Counted from the stretch's first letter, positions 33,437 through 43,100 are shown. The stretch: DNA of 52,963 bases from Streptacidiphilus melanogenes (GCF_000787835.1 NZ_BBPP01000052.1:1-52963), one strand, 5' to 3'. Numbers and translations are program-made. Notes: generated by a model not told the origin, from the letters alone.

Positions 33437-34933
33437 ATGACCACCGTCTCGTTCCCGGTCCCGGTGCACGGCCTGCACGAGCTGACGACCGAGACCCGCG
33501 TGATCGCCACCCCCTGGAGCCGCATGGTCCGCGGCATCGGCCTCGGCCAGCACCCCGTCGCCTACGACCCCGAGGCCGCCGCGCGCATCCGGCGCACGTT
33601 CGGCCTGCTCGACGACCGGGGCGCCGGAAGCAGCCCCTACACCCGGTTCTCCTCGCTGCTGGCCGACTTCGTCCTCGCGACGGTGCACCCGTCGCGAGGC
33701 CCGCACCGCCGCGCCACGCCGGAGGAGCTGGCCCCCGTCCTGGCCGCCCTGCGCGCCGAGGAGAACCCGTACTTCCGGGTCATGGCCGGGTGCATCCTGA
33801 CGGACGCCGTCGCCAAGCTCGGCCTGCCCCGCTCACTGCTCGTCGACGACGGGACGGACCTGCCGGCGGAGCTGCTGGAGGTGGTGGACCGGATCGAGCC
33901 GGACCGGGCCAAGGACGAGAACGCGGGACGCCACGGGCACTACGAGCGCCTGTCCGCCTGCACGGCGGTCTTCCTGGCGACGGGTCAGCTGGGCCTCGGT
34001 GACCGGCTGGTCTCCGGGCCGCGGAACCGGGTCCGCGAGGCGCTGGACCTGCTGGACCAGGTCCCCGCGCCCTTCTTCCGCGGCCGCGGCGGCTCCATGC
34101 TGCTGTCGGTCGTCTCCCTGCTCGGCCACGGAGGGCTGATCTCCGACGACGACGGCCGGGACCGGCTGCGGGAGGTCCTCTCCCATCTCGACCGCGCCGA
34201 CGAGCCGGGCGACCCGAACCTGCGCCCGGCGTTCCCCCAGCCCATGTCGGACGCCTTCGTCCGGATCTACCCGCTGCTCACCGTGCTCAACGCGGTCGCC
34301 ATGACCGACCGGGCGGAGGCGTACCTGACCCACGGCCGGGACCGGCTCGCCGAGGCCCGGGAGCTGATGGCAGCGCTCACCCCGGTCGAGCGGACCCACA
34401 TGGGCCTCTACTACCTGGTGGCGCTGCACAACCTCGGCCGGCTGCGGGACCAGGTGCCGGACCTGGACGCCTTCGTCGAGGACGTCGTGGGCCAGTGGGA
34501 GCACATCGACCCCGGCGCCGACTACTTCCTGCGGGGGATCTCCTACGCCTACATCGTGCAGACCGCGATGCTCACCGGCCGGATGGACCTGATCGGCGAG
34601 CCCCTGCTGAACCGGTGGGTGGACGGGTTCCCGCGGATGGACCGCAGCGACGACGACCGGGTCAACCGGCCCTACCCGTTCGCCTACGCGCTCAACGTCC
34701 TGGCCGAGATCGGCCGCACCGACCTGCTGTTCCACCCGAGGGAGAGCTACGGCGGGGCCGCCCCGGTCGATTGGGTCGTCGGCCGCCTCTCGGAGGGAGG
34801 CCGCGAGGAGCACCGGCTCTACATGCTGAACCACGCGCTGGTCAGCTGGGCGCTGCGGCTCCGCGGCCCCGGGCGGCGGGAGACGCCGCTGTTCGACGGC
34901 TTCACCCCGTTCCGTAGCTCCGGTGCACGGTGA
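33437..34933 (+). CDS. Helical protein of unknown family, 498 aa
   Basis: ATG at 33437 follows GGAAGGAGT with ideal spacing, 56 bases after the kinase fusion, so the two are very likely co-translated. The protein is predicted mainly alpha-helical and soluble, with no signal peptide and no metal or nucleotide motif that I recognise. Noticeable segments are FFRGRGGSMLLSVVSLLGHG (about 215-235), YYLVALHNLGRL (about 335-346) and a series of evenly spaced helices, suggesting an alpha/alpha toroid or repeat fold. It might be a cyclase, a prenyltransferase-like enzyme or a scaffold. This is speculation. Its stop overlaps the 3' end of the convergent PPOX gene by 32 bases. Confidence 0.75.
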   Translation: MTTVSFPVPVHGLHELTTETRVIATPWSRMVRGIGLGQHPVAYDPEAAARIRRTFGLLDDRGAGSSPYTRFSSLLADFVLATVHPSRGPHRRATPEELAPVLAALRAEENPYFRVMAGCILTDAVAKLGLPRSLLVDDGTDLPAELLEVVDRIEPDRAKDENAGRHGHYERLSACTAVFLATGQLGLGDRLVSGPRNRVREALDLLDQVPAPFFRGRGGSMLLSVVSLLGHGGLISDDDGRDRLREVLSHLDRADEPGDPNLRPAFPQPMSDAFVRIYPLLTVLNAVAMTDRAEAYLTHGRDRLAEARELMAALTPVERTHMGLYYLVALHNLGRLRDQVPDLDAFVEDVVGQWEHIDPGADYFLRGISYAYIVQTAMLTGRMDLIGEPLLNRWVDGFPRMDRSDDDRVNRPYPFAYALNVLAEIGRTDLLFHPRESYGGAAPVDWVVGRLSEGGREEHRLYMLNHALVSWALRLRGPGRRETPLFDGFTPFRSSGAR

Positions 34934-35330
34934 ACTCGTAGACCAACCGGCCTTCGTCCACCATCCGCTGACGGAACGCCGCCCCGTCGAGCTCGCCGCC
35001 GAACCAGCTGAGCGCGCCGGTGGGGCGGCCCTGCATCTCCCGGAACAGGCGTTCGCTCTGCTCCGGGACGTCGGGGCCCTCCAGGATCGTCACCGTGGTC
35101 TCCAGCGTGAGCCAGCGGTACGAGTCGCTGAAGACGAAGACCGTGCAGCGCGGGTCCTGACGCAGCCGCGCGGTGCGCACCCGGTCCTGCGTGCCGCTGC
35201 TCCACAGACGCCCGTCGACCAGCACGACGCCCACACGGGCCGTCTTCGGGATGCCGTCGGGGGCGACGGTGACCATGGCGGCCATGTGGTGGTCGGCGAG
35301 GAACGCGAGATCCCGATCGGAGAGCTGCAC
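34902..35330 (-). CDS. PPOX-fold flavin/F420-type oxidoreductase, 142 aa
   Basis: Small split-barrel protein of the pyridoxamine-phosphate-oxidase/F420 reductase type. GTG start at 35330. It contains FLADHHMAAMVTVAPDGIPK and a VGVVLVDGRLWSSGT strand, then RTARLRQDPRCTVFVF and TLETTVTILEGPDV, the usual core of PPOX class F420-dependent enzymes. It would bind F420 or FMN. It could reduce or oxidise a secondary metabolite, or be a housekeeping protein. The 3' end overlaps the convergent helical-protein gene by 32 bases. Confidence 0.88.
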   Translation of the reverse strand: MQLSDRDLAFLADHHMAAMVTVAPDGIPKTARVGVVLVDGRLWSSGTQDRVRTARLRQDPRCTVFVFSDSYRWLTLETTVTILEGPDVPEQSERLFREMQGRPTGALSWFGGELDGAAFRQRMVDEGRLVYEFTVHRSYGTG

Positions 35331-35508
35331 AGCGTCAGCCTACGCGGACATATCCCTGTGAACCGGTGCACAACACGCGGCACCTGCCGCGCTGCTCACG
35401 GAGCGTTACGTGCGCCGCCCGCCGGGTGGCGGCCGGCCCCCGCGGCAGGCACCTTCGGGCCAGGCGGGCCCGCCCAGCGGCCCTCGACCCGGAGGGACCG
35501 CAGGGACG

Positions 35509-37122
35509 ATGCGACTGTCACGGCTTCTCGTCTCCGCCGGCGCCGTCACGGCCCTGGCCGTCCCCGGCGCCTTCTACGCCCTCGGCGGCGCCGCCGAGGT
35601 GCGGCAGAGCTCCGCGTCACCCGCCGCCTCGCCCTCCGCCGCCCCGCCCGGCCAGCAGCCACCGCAGCTGTCCGAGTCCCAGGTCGACGGCGCCCTGGGG
35701 AAGTTGGACGGCGTGGTCGGCAACGCCATGCGACAGACCGGCGTGCCGGGCGTCGCGGTCGGCGTCGTCTACCGGGATCAGGCCGTGTACGCGAAGGGCT
35801 TCGGCGTGCGCGAGGTGGGCAGGCCCGACCAGGTCGACACCGGCACCGTGTTCCAGCTGGCCTCGATGTCCAAGCCGCTGGCGTCCACCGTGGTCGCGGA
35901 GGCGGTCGGCCGGAAGGTCGCCGACTGGGACGCCCCCGTGGTGACCTACGATCCCGGCTTCGCGCTCAAGGACCCGTACGTGAGCGCCCATGTGACGGTC
36001 GCTGACCTGTTCTCGCACCGCAGCGGCCTGCCCGACCACGCCGGCGACGTGCTGGAGGACCTGGGCTACGACGGCGACTACATCGTCTCGCACCTGCGCC
36101 TGGAGCCGCTGGCCCCGTTCCGTGCGAGCTACGCGTACACCAACTACGGCGTCACCGCCGCCGGGAACGCGGTGGCCTCGGCGGCCAAGTCCTCCTGGCC
36201 CGACCTGGCCGCGAACACCCTGTTCAAGCCGCTCGGCATGGCCCACAGCAGCTACCGGCGCGGCGACTACGAGGCCGCCGCCGACAAGGCGAGCGCCCAC
36301 GTCCGGGTGAACGGCCGCTGGCAGCCGTCGACGACCGAGAATGCCGACTCCCAGGCCCCCGCGGGCGGAGCCAGCTCGACCGTTGACGACCTGACCCGGT
36401 GGATCCGGTTGCAGCTGGACAACGGGGCCTACGGCGGCAAGCAGCTCGTCGACGCCACGGCTCTGGACCGGACCCGGCTCCCCCACTCGATCGCCGCGCC
36501 GCCGCGGGCCCCCGGCGGCGAGCCCGGGTTCTACGGCCTGGGCTGGAACGTCAACTACGACCAGCTGGGCCGGCTGCGCCTGAACCACTCCGGCGCCTTC
36601 GACCTCGGCGCGGCGACGACCGTCACGCTCCTGCCCACCGAGCAGCTGGGCATCGTCGTGCTCACCAACGGGCAGCCCATCGGGGTCCCGGAGGCGATCG
36701 CCGCCGCGTTCTTCGACATCGCCCAGAACGGCCGGCAGACCGTCGACTGGCTGGCCCTCTACGGCAAGGTGCTCGGCGCCGCCGCCGACGCGGGCGCCTC
36801 CCCCACCGACTACGCCAAGCCGCCCGCGTCCCCCGCCCCCGCCAGGGCGAACAGCGCCTACACCGGCGTTTACAGGAACGACTTCTACGGCCCGGCGACC
36901 GTCAGCGCCGCCGCGAACGGGCAGCTGTCCCTGGTGCTCGGGCCCGACCGGCAGACGTTCCCCCTGACGCACTACACCGGCGACACCTTCAGCTACCGCA
37001 CCCGCGGCGAGAACGCCGTCGGCCTCTCCGGCGTCACCTTCCACTCCGGCCCCACCGGCACGGCCGACTCCGTCGTCCTCGAGAACCTGAACACCACCGG
37101 CCTGGGGACCTTCACCCGCTGA
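35509..37122 (+). CDS. Exported beta-lactamase-family serine hydrolase
   Basis: 537 aa from ATG 35509 with AGGGA upstream. A signal peptide (residues 1-29 approx) is followed by a Pro/Ser/Ala linker. The class C-type fold has S119-M-S-K122, Y210-T-N212 and the N-H-S-G motif in place of KTG, which is typical of esterases and D-aminopeptidases in this family (serine hydrolase, S12-like). A C-terminal beta-barrel region (about 445-537, VYRNDFYGPATV onwards) resembles DUF3471-type extensions. It is likely a wall-linked or secreted esterase or peptidase rather than a true antibiotic-hydrolysing lactamase. It overlaps the convergent phosphatase gene by 11 bases. Confidence 0.9.
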   Translation: MRLSRLLVSAGAVTALAVPGAFYALGGAAEVRQSSASPAASPSAAPPGQQPPQLSESQVDGALGKLDGVVGNAMRQTGVPGVAVGVVYRDQAVYAKGFGVREVGRPDQVDTGTVFQLASMSKPLASTVVAEAVGRKVADWDAPVVTYDPGFALKDPYVSAHVTVADLFSHRSGLPDHAGDVLEDLGYDGDYIVSHLRLEPLAPFRASYAYTNYGVTAAGNAVASAAKSSWPDLAANTLFKPLGMAHSSYRRGDYEAAADKASAHVRVNGRWQPSTTENADSQAPAGGASSTVDDLTRWIRLQLDNGAYGGKQLVDATALDRTRLPHSIAAPPRAPGGEPGFYGLGWNVNYDQLGRLRLNHSGAFDLGAATTVTLLPTEQLGIVVLTNGQPIGVPEAIAAAFFDIAQNGRQTVDWLALYGKVLGAAADAGASPTDYAKPPASPAPARANSAYTGVYRNDFYGPATVSAAANGQLSLVLGPDRQTFPLTHYTGDTFSYRTRGENAVGLSGVTFHSGPTGTADSVVLENLNTTGLGTFTR

Positions 37123-39190
37123 GGCCGCCCGCTCGGCGGGTGCGGGCGAGGAGGAGGGCGACGTCGTCGGTGCCGTCGTGGTGGTGGAGGGCGTCGAGGA
37201 GGAGGTCGCAGGTGGCCTCGAGGGAGGGGCGGTCGCGGTTGAGGAGGTCGGTGAGGGCCTGCAGGCGGGTGTCGATGGGGTGGTCACGCGTCTCGACCAG
37301 GCCGTCGGTGTAGAGGAGGAGTTCGTCGCCCTCGCCGAGGGTCAGGCGGACGTCCTCGAAGGCCGCGCCGCCGACGCCGAGCGGGACGCCGGTGGGGAGG
37401 TCCAGCAGGCGGGGCGCGTGGCCGCGGCGGGTGTACACCGGCGGCAGGTGCCCGGCGGAGGCGAGGCGGCAGCTGCCGTCGTGCGGGTCGTAGACGGCGT
37501 AGACGCAGGTGGCGATGGTCTCGTCGAGGCCCCCGGCGATGCCGTCGAGATGGGTGAGCACGGTGGCGGGGTCGAGGTCCAGTCGGGCCAGGGTGCGGGC
37601 GGCGGTGCGCAGTTGGCCCATCGTGGCGGCCGCGTTGATGCCGCTGCCCATCACGTCGCCGACGACCAGGGCGGTCTTGTCGCCCGCCAGGGCGACGACG
37701 TCGAACCAGTCGCCGCCGACCTCGACGACGCTGCCGGCCGGCTGGTAGCGGTAGGCGACCTCCAGACCGGGCGGCTGGGTGGGACGGGCGGGCAGCAGAT
37801 GCCGTTGCAGCGCCAGGGCCGCGTGGCGCTGGCTCTGGTACCAGCGGGCGTTGTCGATGCAGACCGCCGCGCGGGCGGCCAGCTCGGTGGCGAGGAGGAC
37901 GTCGTCCTCGCCGAAGGGGTGCGGGTTGCGGGCGCGCATCATGTCGAGCGCGCCGAGGACCTGCCCGCGGGCGCGCAGCGGCACGGCCATGTAGGAGTGG
38001 ATCCTGGCCTGCTTCAGCAGCTCCGCCGCGGCCTCGTCGCGGGCGATCCGCGGCAGGTCGGCGTCGGTGACGTGGGCGACCAGCAGCGGTCGTCCCTTGC
38101 GGACGCTGCGGGTGACCAGCCGGCTCGCGTCGTACCTGGCGATCTCGCCGACCGGGTCGGCGGCCTCCGCGAGCGGGGTCCGGTAGGCGGTCTTGATCGC
38201 GAGGGCTCGGAACATGGCCGGGCTGCCGTCACCGGTCCGCGCCGTGCTGTCGGAGAGCACCGAGTCCAGGACGTCGACCGCGGCGAAGTCCGCGAACTCG
38301 GGTACCAGCACGTCCGCGAGCTCGCGGGCGGTGACGTCGAGGTCCAGGGTGGTGCCGATGCGCTCGGAGGCGTCGGCGATCACGGTGAGCCGACGGCGGG
38401 CCGCGGCCGCGGCGATCTCCGAGCGGTGCTGCTCGGTGACGTCGACGATCGAGGACGCCACCCCGACGATCCGTCCGCCGGGGTCGTCCAGCCGGTAGTA
38501 CGACACGGACCAGGCGCGCTCGACCGTGGGCCGCGCCGGGGTCCGGCCCACGGTGAGCTGGTCCAGCAGCGGCGTCCCGGTCTCCAGCACGGTGCGCATC
38601 GCTGACTCGATCCCCCGCGCGTCGAGGAAGGGCAGCGCCTCGCCGGTGGTGTGCCCCAGCTGTTCGAGCGCGGAGATCCCGTTGATGCGCTCCAGCGCCG
38701 GGTTGACCAGGATGTAGCGCAGGTCGGTGTCGACCGCGGCGAGCCCGATCGGGGACTGCTCGACCAGGCGCAGCGAGAGCGCCAGGTCGCGCTCCAGGCG
38801 GCGCAGGGTGGCCTCGTCGCTGGCGAGCAGCAGCGCGTAGTGGCGCCCCTGCCCGTCCTCGAGGCGCATGTTGCGGAACTCGGTCAGCCGGGTGGAGCCG
38901 TCCTTGTGGCGGACCGGGAAGACGCCGGCCCAGGCGCGGCCCCGGGACATGATGCCGGCGAACCAGGACAGCACCCACGCGACGTGCTGCTCGTCGACCA
39001 GGACGCGGGCTGCGGGCCGCCCCAGCGCCTCGGCGGCGGAGTAGCCGAACAGGGCCTCGGCCTGCGGGCTCCACAGGGCGATCCGCCCCTCGGAGCTCAG
39101 CACGATCGCCGCCACGCCGAGGACGTCCAGCAGTCCGCCCGGCTCCAGCGACGGGTCCTGCTCCGGCCCGCTCCTGTCCGCGGCTCCCAT
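37112..39190 (-). CDS. PAS-PAS-GAF SpoIIE-type PP2C phosphatase
   Basis: 692 aa from ATG 39190, which has an excellent GGAGGGAGG site. Two PAS domains (about 18-125 with GRIALWSPQAEALFGYSAAE; about 135-250 with LVEQSPIGLAAVDTDLRYIL), a GAF domain (about 275-450) and a PP2C domain (about 470-685) with VGGDWFDVVAL, VGDVMGSGINAAATMGQLR, SAGHLPPVY and LLLYTDGLVETR. It should dephosphorylate an STAS-type anti-anti-sigma factor in response to a small signal or redox input. No such partner gene is nearby and no ATPase domain is fused. It has high-GC codon use like its neighbours. Confidence 0.92.
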   Translation of the reverse strand: MGAADRSGPEQDPSLEPGGLLDVLGVAAIVLSSEGRIALWSPQAEALFGYSAAEALGRPAARVLVDEQHVAWVLSWFAGIMSRGRAWAGVFPVRHKDGSTRLTEFRNMRLEDGQGRHYALLLASDEATLRRLERDLALSLRLVEQSPIGLAAVDTDLRYILVNPALERINGISALEQLGHTTGEALPFLDARGIESAMRTVLETGTPLLDQLTVGRTPARPTVERAWSVSYYRLDDPGGRIVGVASSIVDVTEQHRSEIAAAAARRRLTVIADASERIGTTLDLDVTARELADVLVPEFADFAAVDVLDSVLSDSTARTGDGSPAMFRALAIKTAYRTPLAEAADPVGEIARYDASRLVTRSVRKGRPLLVAHVTDADLPRIARDEAAAELLKQARIHSYMAVPLRARGQVLGALDMMRARNPHPFGEDDVLLATELAARAAVCIDNARWYQSQRHAALALQRHLLPARPTQPPGLEVAYRYQPAGSVVEVGGDWFDVVALAGDKTALVVGDVMGSGINAAATMGQLRTAARTLARLDLDPATVLTHLDGIAGGLDETIATCVYAVYDPHDGSCRLASAGHLPPVYTRRGHAPRLLDLPTGVPLGVGGAAFEDVRLTLGEGDELLLYTDGLVETRDHPIDTRLQALTDLLNRDRPSLEATCDLLLDALHHHDGTDDVALLLARTRRAGGLSG

Positions 39191-39558
39191 CCGGCCACCT
39201 CCCTCCGCCGGCCCGCACCACCGCGGTCCCGGCGCCCGGGAATCACCCCCCTATCGTCTCGCGACCACCCCAACCCGCCAGCCGGCCCGCACGGACTTCG
39301 TACCGAACGTGGCCAGGGCGCCGCTCTCAAGGCGGCGACAGACCAGGGGGCCACGGCAAAGCGCCCGCCGAGTGGGATGCGCGGCTTCGGGGGTCGCCTG
39401 CCCCCAGAGGGGGCGGCCCTGTGCCACGTGAGGCGGCTCCGGTGGCATCGCGCCCACCGCGCGGGCGCGCGGCGGCGGGGCGGTGACCACACGGCTCCTG
39501 CGCGAGGACGGCCGCAGCCCCGTGGGCTGAGGGCCGGGCGAGGCCGCGGATGCGAGCC
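39191..39558. other. 368-bp gap between two phosphatase genes
   Basis: No gene is supported here. The stretch holds the likely promoter of the 39190 gene. A short GCCCCC-AGA-GGGGGC hairpin lies at about 39410-39425. No repeats or RNA gene were seen. Confidence 0.4.
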
Positions 39559-42360
39559 TCAGGGGTCCGGAAGGAGGGTCTGTTCGCACCAGATGGTCTT
39601 GCCGTTGGCGGTCTGGCGGGTGCCCCAGCGTTGGGTGAGTTGGGCGACGAGGAGGAGGCCGCGGCCGCCCTCGTCGAAAGTGCGGGCGCGGCGGAGGTGA
39701 GGGGCGGTGCCGCTGCCGTCGGCGACCTCGCAGATCAGGGTGCGGACGGGCGCGCCTCCCTGGGCGGCGAGCGGCTCCGGGTGGATCAGCCGCAGCTGGA
39801 TGGGCTCGCGGCCGTACCGGATGGCGTTGGTGACGAGCTCGCTGAGGACCAGCTCGGTGACGAAACCGGCCTCGTCCAGGCCCCAGGCGGCGAGCCGGAG
39901 GTTCGCCTCCGACCGCAGGCCGGCGACCGCCGCCGGGTCCGCGGGCACGTCCCACGTCGCGACCCGGTCGGCGCCCAGACGCCGCACCCGGGCGACCAGC
40001 AGCGCGGCGTCGTCCGCGGGCCGTTCCGGCAGCAGCGTGGTGACGATCCGGTCGCACAGCGCATCCAGCGAACCGCCGTCGGCGGCGACGGACAGCGCCT
40101 GCTGCAGGGAGTCGAGCCCGGCGTCGATCGCGCGCTGCCGGTTCTCGATCAGGCCGTCGGTGTAGAGCGCGAGCAGGCTCCCCTCGGGCAGGACCGTCTC
40201 GACGGCTTCGAAGGGGAGCCCGCCGAGACCGAGCGGGGGCCCGGCGGGCAGCTCCAGGACCGTCGCCCTGCCGTCGGGGTGGGCCACCGCGGGCGGCGGG
40301 TGTCCTGCACGGGCGAGGGAGCAGCGGCCCGAGACGGGGTCGTAGACGGCGTACAGACAGGTCGCGCCGACGTCCGCGACGGGGGTGCGCTCCGCGCCGG
40401 TCGCGGTGTCGGTGTCCGTGTCCGCGGCCAGCCGGATGACGAGGTCGTCGAGGTGGGTGAGCAGCTCGTCGGGCGGGAGGTCGGCGTCGGAGAGGGTCCG
40501 CACGGCGGAGCGCAGCTGGCCCATGGTCGCGGACGCCTGGAGCCCGTGGCCGACCACGTCGCCGATGACCAGCGCCACCCGCGCGCCGGACAGCGGGATC
40601 ACGTCGAACCAGTCGCCGCCCACGCCGAGCCGGGGGTCGGCCGGAAGGTACCGGAAGGCCGCGTCGACGGCGGACTGGTCCGGCAGCCGCCGCGGCAGCA
40701 GGCTGTGCTGGAGGGTCAGCGCCGCGGTGTGCTCGCGGGCGAAGCGGTGGGCGTTGTCCAGGCAGACGGCGGCCCGGGCGACCAGCTCCTCGGCCAGGGT
40801 CAGGTCGTCGGCCGCGAACGGGTCGGGGTGCCGGGAGCGGAGGAACTCCACCACGCCGAGGGTCGTGCCGCGGGCGATGACGGGGACCACCATCCACGAG
40901 TGGATCCCGTAGGTCCGGCAGGTCGCGGAGCGGGCGGGGTCCTGGGCCAGCCACACGCCGATGGCCCGGTCCTCCACCTGGTGCAGCTCGGAGCGGCCGG
41001 TCTCCAGACAGTGGGCCTGCGGCGAGGCGTCGGTGTAGAAGTCGGCCTCGCCGACCTCGACCACGGCCTCGGGCGCGCCGTCGAGGACGGACCGGTGGGC
41101 CACCCGGCGCAGCACCGCCCCGGTGACCGGCCCCGGGGCCGGCTCGCTGCCGCTGAGCAGGTCCTCGACGAGATTGACGCTGACGAAGTCGGCGAGCCTG
41201 GGCACCGCCACGTCCGCCAGCTCCTGCGCCGTGGTGGCGACGTCCAGGGTGGTGCCGATGCGCATGCCCGCGTCGTAGAGCAGCTTCAGCCGCTCCCGCG
41301 CCTCCTCCGCCCGGTCGGCCACCGTCAGCAGCTCGGTGGTGTCCCGCAGGGTCGCCACGTATCCGGAGGGACCGCTGCGGGTCTGTGTGGGCCGGAAGTT
41401 GACGGCCAGTAGGCGGTCACCGGCCGGATGCACCTCGTCGGTGACGGTCCGCCCGGACCCCAGCAGCTCGGCCATGCCCGGCTCCAGGCCGAGTTCGTCC
41501 AGCGGCAGCCCCTGGGCGTCCGGGGACAGGCCGAGCAGGTGCTGCGCCTCGTCGTTGGCGAGCACCAGCTGCTGGTCGGCGTCGAGGATCAGCACGCCTT
41601 CGCGCACGCTGTGCAGCACCGCGTCGTGGTGCTCGTACATCCGGGTCATCTCGACCGGACCGAGGCCGTGGGTCTGGCGGCTCAGCCGCCGGCTCACCAG
41701 CAGGGCCCCGCCCGCGGCGAGCACCAGCGCTCCCCCCGCCAGAGCGATCAGGAGCGGCTGCTGGCGGTCCGCGGTGGCCGCGACGTCGGTGGTCTGGACG
41801 CCCGTGGTGACGAGTCCGACCACGTTGCCCTGGGCGTCCTTGACGGGGACGAGCGCGCGGACCGCGTTCTGCGGGGAGCCCTTGAAGATCTCGGTGAAGG
41901 ACTCCCCGGCGGCCGCCCGGGCGATGTCGCCCTGCGCCCGCTGGCCGATCAGGTGCGGCTCCGGGTCGGTGTACCGGATCCCGTCCTTGCTGAGCACGTC
42001 GACGAAGTCGACGCCGGAGCCCTTCTGGGCCTCCAGGGTGAGCGGCTGGAGCTCCGCCGTGGGATCGGGAGACTGGAGGGCCTGGACCAGGCCGGGGGCG
42101 TGGGCGAAGCCCTCCGCGACGGCGAGTGCCCGGTCGCGGGCGTCGCTCTGGGCGTCGTGCGTGGTCTTGATTGCCAGGGCGATCGTCGCGGCCACCACGA
42201 GCAGCAGCAGGACCGTCAGCTGCCACACGAACGCCTGGCCCGCGACGCTCCAGCCCCGGCGCCGACCGGGTCGTCGTGCGGGCCGCCGTCCGGGCCCTCC
42301 GCTGGGCGAGGCCGACCGCGCGGGGCTCCCTCGCACCCAAAAGTGGCCGAATCTGCCCAT
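39559..42360 (-). CDS. Membrane sensor PAS-GAF-PP2C-ATPase (SpoIIE with anti-sigma kinase)
   Basis: 933 aa from ATG 42360. N-terminal helix (about 43-65), extracytoplasmic sensor (about 66-205, Cache-like, resembling the CitA/DcuS family, with VQALQSPDP and DVLSKDGIRYTDP), second helix (about 206-228), PAS (about 245-345), GAF (about 355-550), PP2C (about 560-775, LGVGGDWFDVIPLSG and GDVVGHGLQASATMGQLR) and an ATPase of the RsbW type (about 790-930, ELVLSELVTNAIRYG and the GGRGLLLV G-box). The combined phosphatase and kinase could act on one anti-anti-sigma pathway. A tail near the WC motif closes the domain. It stands alone. Confidence 0.92.
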   Translation of the reverse strand: MGRFGHFWVRGSPARSASPSGGPGRRPARRPGRRRGWSVAGQAFVWQLTVLLLLVVAATIALAIKTTHDAQSDARDRALAVAEGFAHAPGLVQALQSPDPTAELQPLTLEAQKGSGVDFVDVLSKDGIRYTDPEPHLIGQRAQGDIARAAAGESFTEIFKGSPQNAVRALVPVKDAQGNVVGLVTTGVQTTDVAATADRQQPLLIALAGGALVLAAGGALLVSRRLSRQTHGLGPVEMTRMYEHHDAVLHSVREGVLILDADQQLVLANDEAQHLLGLSPDAQGLPLDELGLEPGMAELLGSGRTVTDEVHPAGDRLLAVNFRPTQTRSGPSGYVATLRDTTELLTVADRAEEARERLKLLYDAGMRIGTTLDVATTAQELADVAVPRLADFVSVNLVEDLLSGSEPAPGPVTGAVLRRVAHRSVLDGAPEAVVEVGEADFYTDASPQAHCLETGRSELHQVEDRAIGVWLAQDPARSATCRTYGIHSWMVVPVIARGTTLGVVEFLRSRHPDPFAADDLTLAEELVARAAVCLDNAHRFAREHTAALTLQHSLLPRRLPDQSAVDAAFRYLPADPRLGVGGDWFDVIPLSGARVALVIGDVVGHGLQASATMGQLRSAVRTLSDADLPPDELLTHLDDLVIRLAADTDTDTATGAERTPVADVGATCLYAVYDPVSGRCSLARAGHPPPAVAHPDGRATVLELPAGPPLGLGGLPFEAVETVLPEGSLLALYTDGLIENRQRAIDAGLDSLQQALSVAADGGSLDALCDRIVTTLLPERPADDAALLVARVRRLGADRVATWDVPADPAAVAGLRSEANLRLAAWGLDEAGFVTELVLSELVTNAIRYGREPIQLRLIHPEPLAAQGGAPVRTLICEVADGSGTAPHLRRARTFDEGGRGLLLVAQLTQRWGTRQTANGKTIWCEQTLLPDP

Positions 42361-42423
42361 AAGTAGTCTTTACCCCGTTGCACCGCGCCTAGGCGGGACC
42401 GCGGCGAGCGCAGGAATCCGCTC

Positions 42424-43044
42424 CTACTCGAACCGGGAGGGGTCGCCCGCGCCCCGGCGGACGATCTCGGCCTCGCCGCCGGAGAAGTCGATCACCGTGG
42501 TCGGCTCGGTCCCGCAGTCCCCCGAGTCCAGCACCGCGTCCACCACGTGGTCGAGCCGTTCCTTGATCTCCCAGCCCTGCGTCATCGGCTCGTCCTCCTC
42601 CGGCAGCAGCAGCGTGCTGGAGAGCAGCGGCTCCCCCAGTTCGGCCAGCAGCGCCTGGGTGACGACGTGGTCCGGGATGCGAACCCCGACCGTCTTCTTC
42701 TTCGGGTGCAGCAGCTGCCGCGGCACCTCGTTGGTCGCGGGCAGGATGAAGGTGTAGCTGCCGGGCGTCGCCGCCTTGATCGCGCGGAACACGTTGTTGT
42801 CGACGTGCACGAACTGCCCGAGCTGGGCGAAGTTCTGGCACACCAGCGTGAAGTGGTGGCGGTCGTCGAGGTGCCGGATCGAGCGGATCCTGGCCAGGCC
42901 CTCGCGGTTGCCCAGCTGGCAGCCGAGGGCGAAACAGGAGTCCGTCGGGTAGGCGACGAGCGAGCCGGACCGGATCAGGTCGACCACGTTGTCGAGGATG
43001 CGCTGCTGCGGATTCTGCGGATGCACGTCGAAGTACTTCGCCAT
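42424..43044 (-). CDS. YciO/Sua5-type threonylcarbamoyl-AMP synthase-like protein
   Basis: 206 aa from ATG 43044. YrdC-like fold with LIRSGSLVAYPTDSCFALGCQL, RIRSIRHLDDRHHFTLVCQN and HPKKKTVGVRIPDHVVTQALL. These are the ATP, threonine and bicarbonate site segments. The YciO subgroup lacks the Sua5 C-terminal domain and its in-cell role is less certain than that of TsaC; it may assist tRNA t6A modification or act elsewhere. No signal peptide. The hairpin at 43101 separates it from the next gene. Confidence 0.88.
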   Translation of the reverse strand: MAKYFDVHPQNPQQRILDNVVDLIRSGSLVAYPTDSCFALGCQLGNREGLARIRSIRHLDDRHHFTLVCQNFAQLGQFVHVDNNVFRAIKAATPGSYTFILPATNEVPRQLLHPKKKTVGVRIPDHVVTQALLAELGEPLLSSTLLLPEEDEPMTQGWEIKERLDHVVDAVLDSGDCGTEPTTVIDFSGGEAEIVRRGAGDPSRFE

Positions 43045-43100
43045 CCGCCGAGCCTACGGGATCGGGCGGCCAACTCCCCGGCGCCACAACCCCGGACATG

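Noticed and set aside
39350-39540. Possible small gene in the gap between phosphatases
   Set aside because: No start with a ribosome site and no hydrophobic or conserved-looking stretch.
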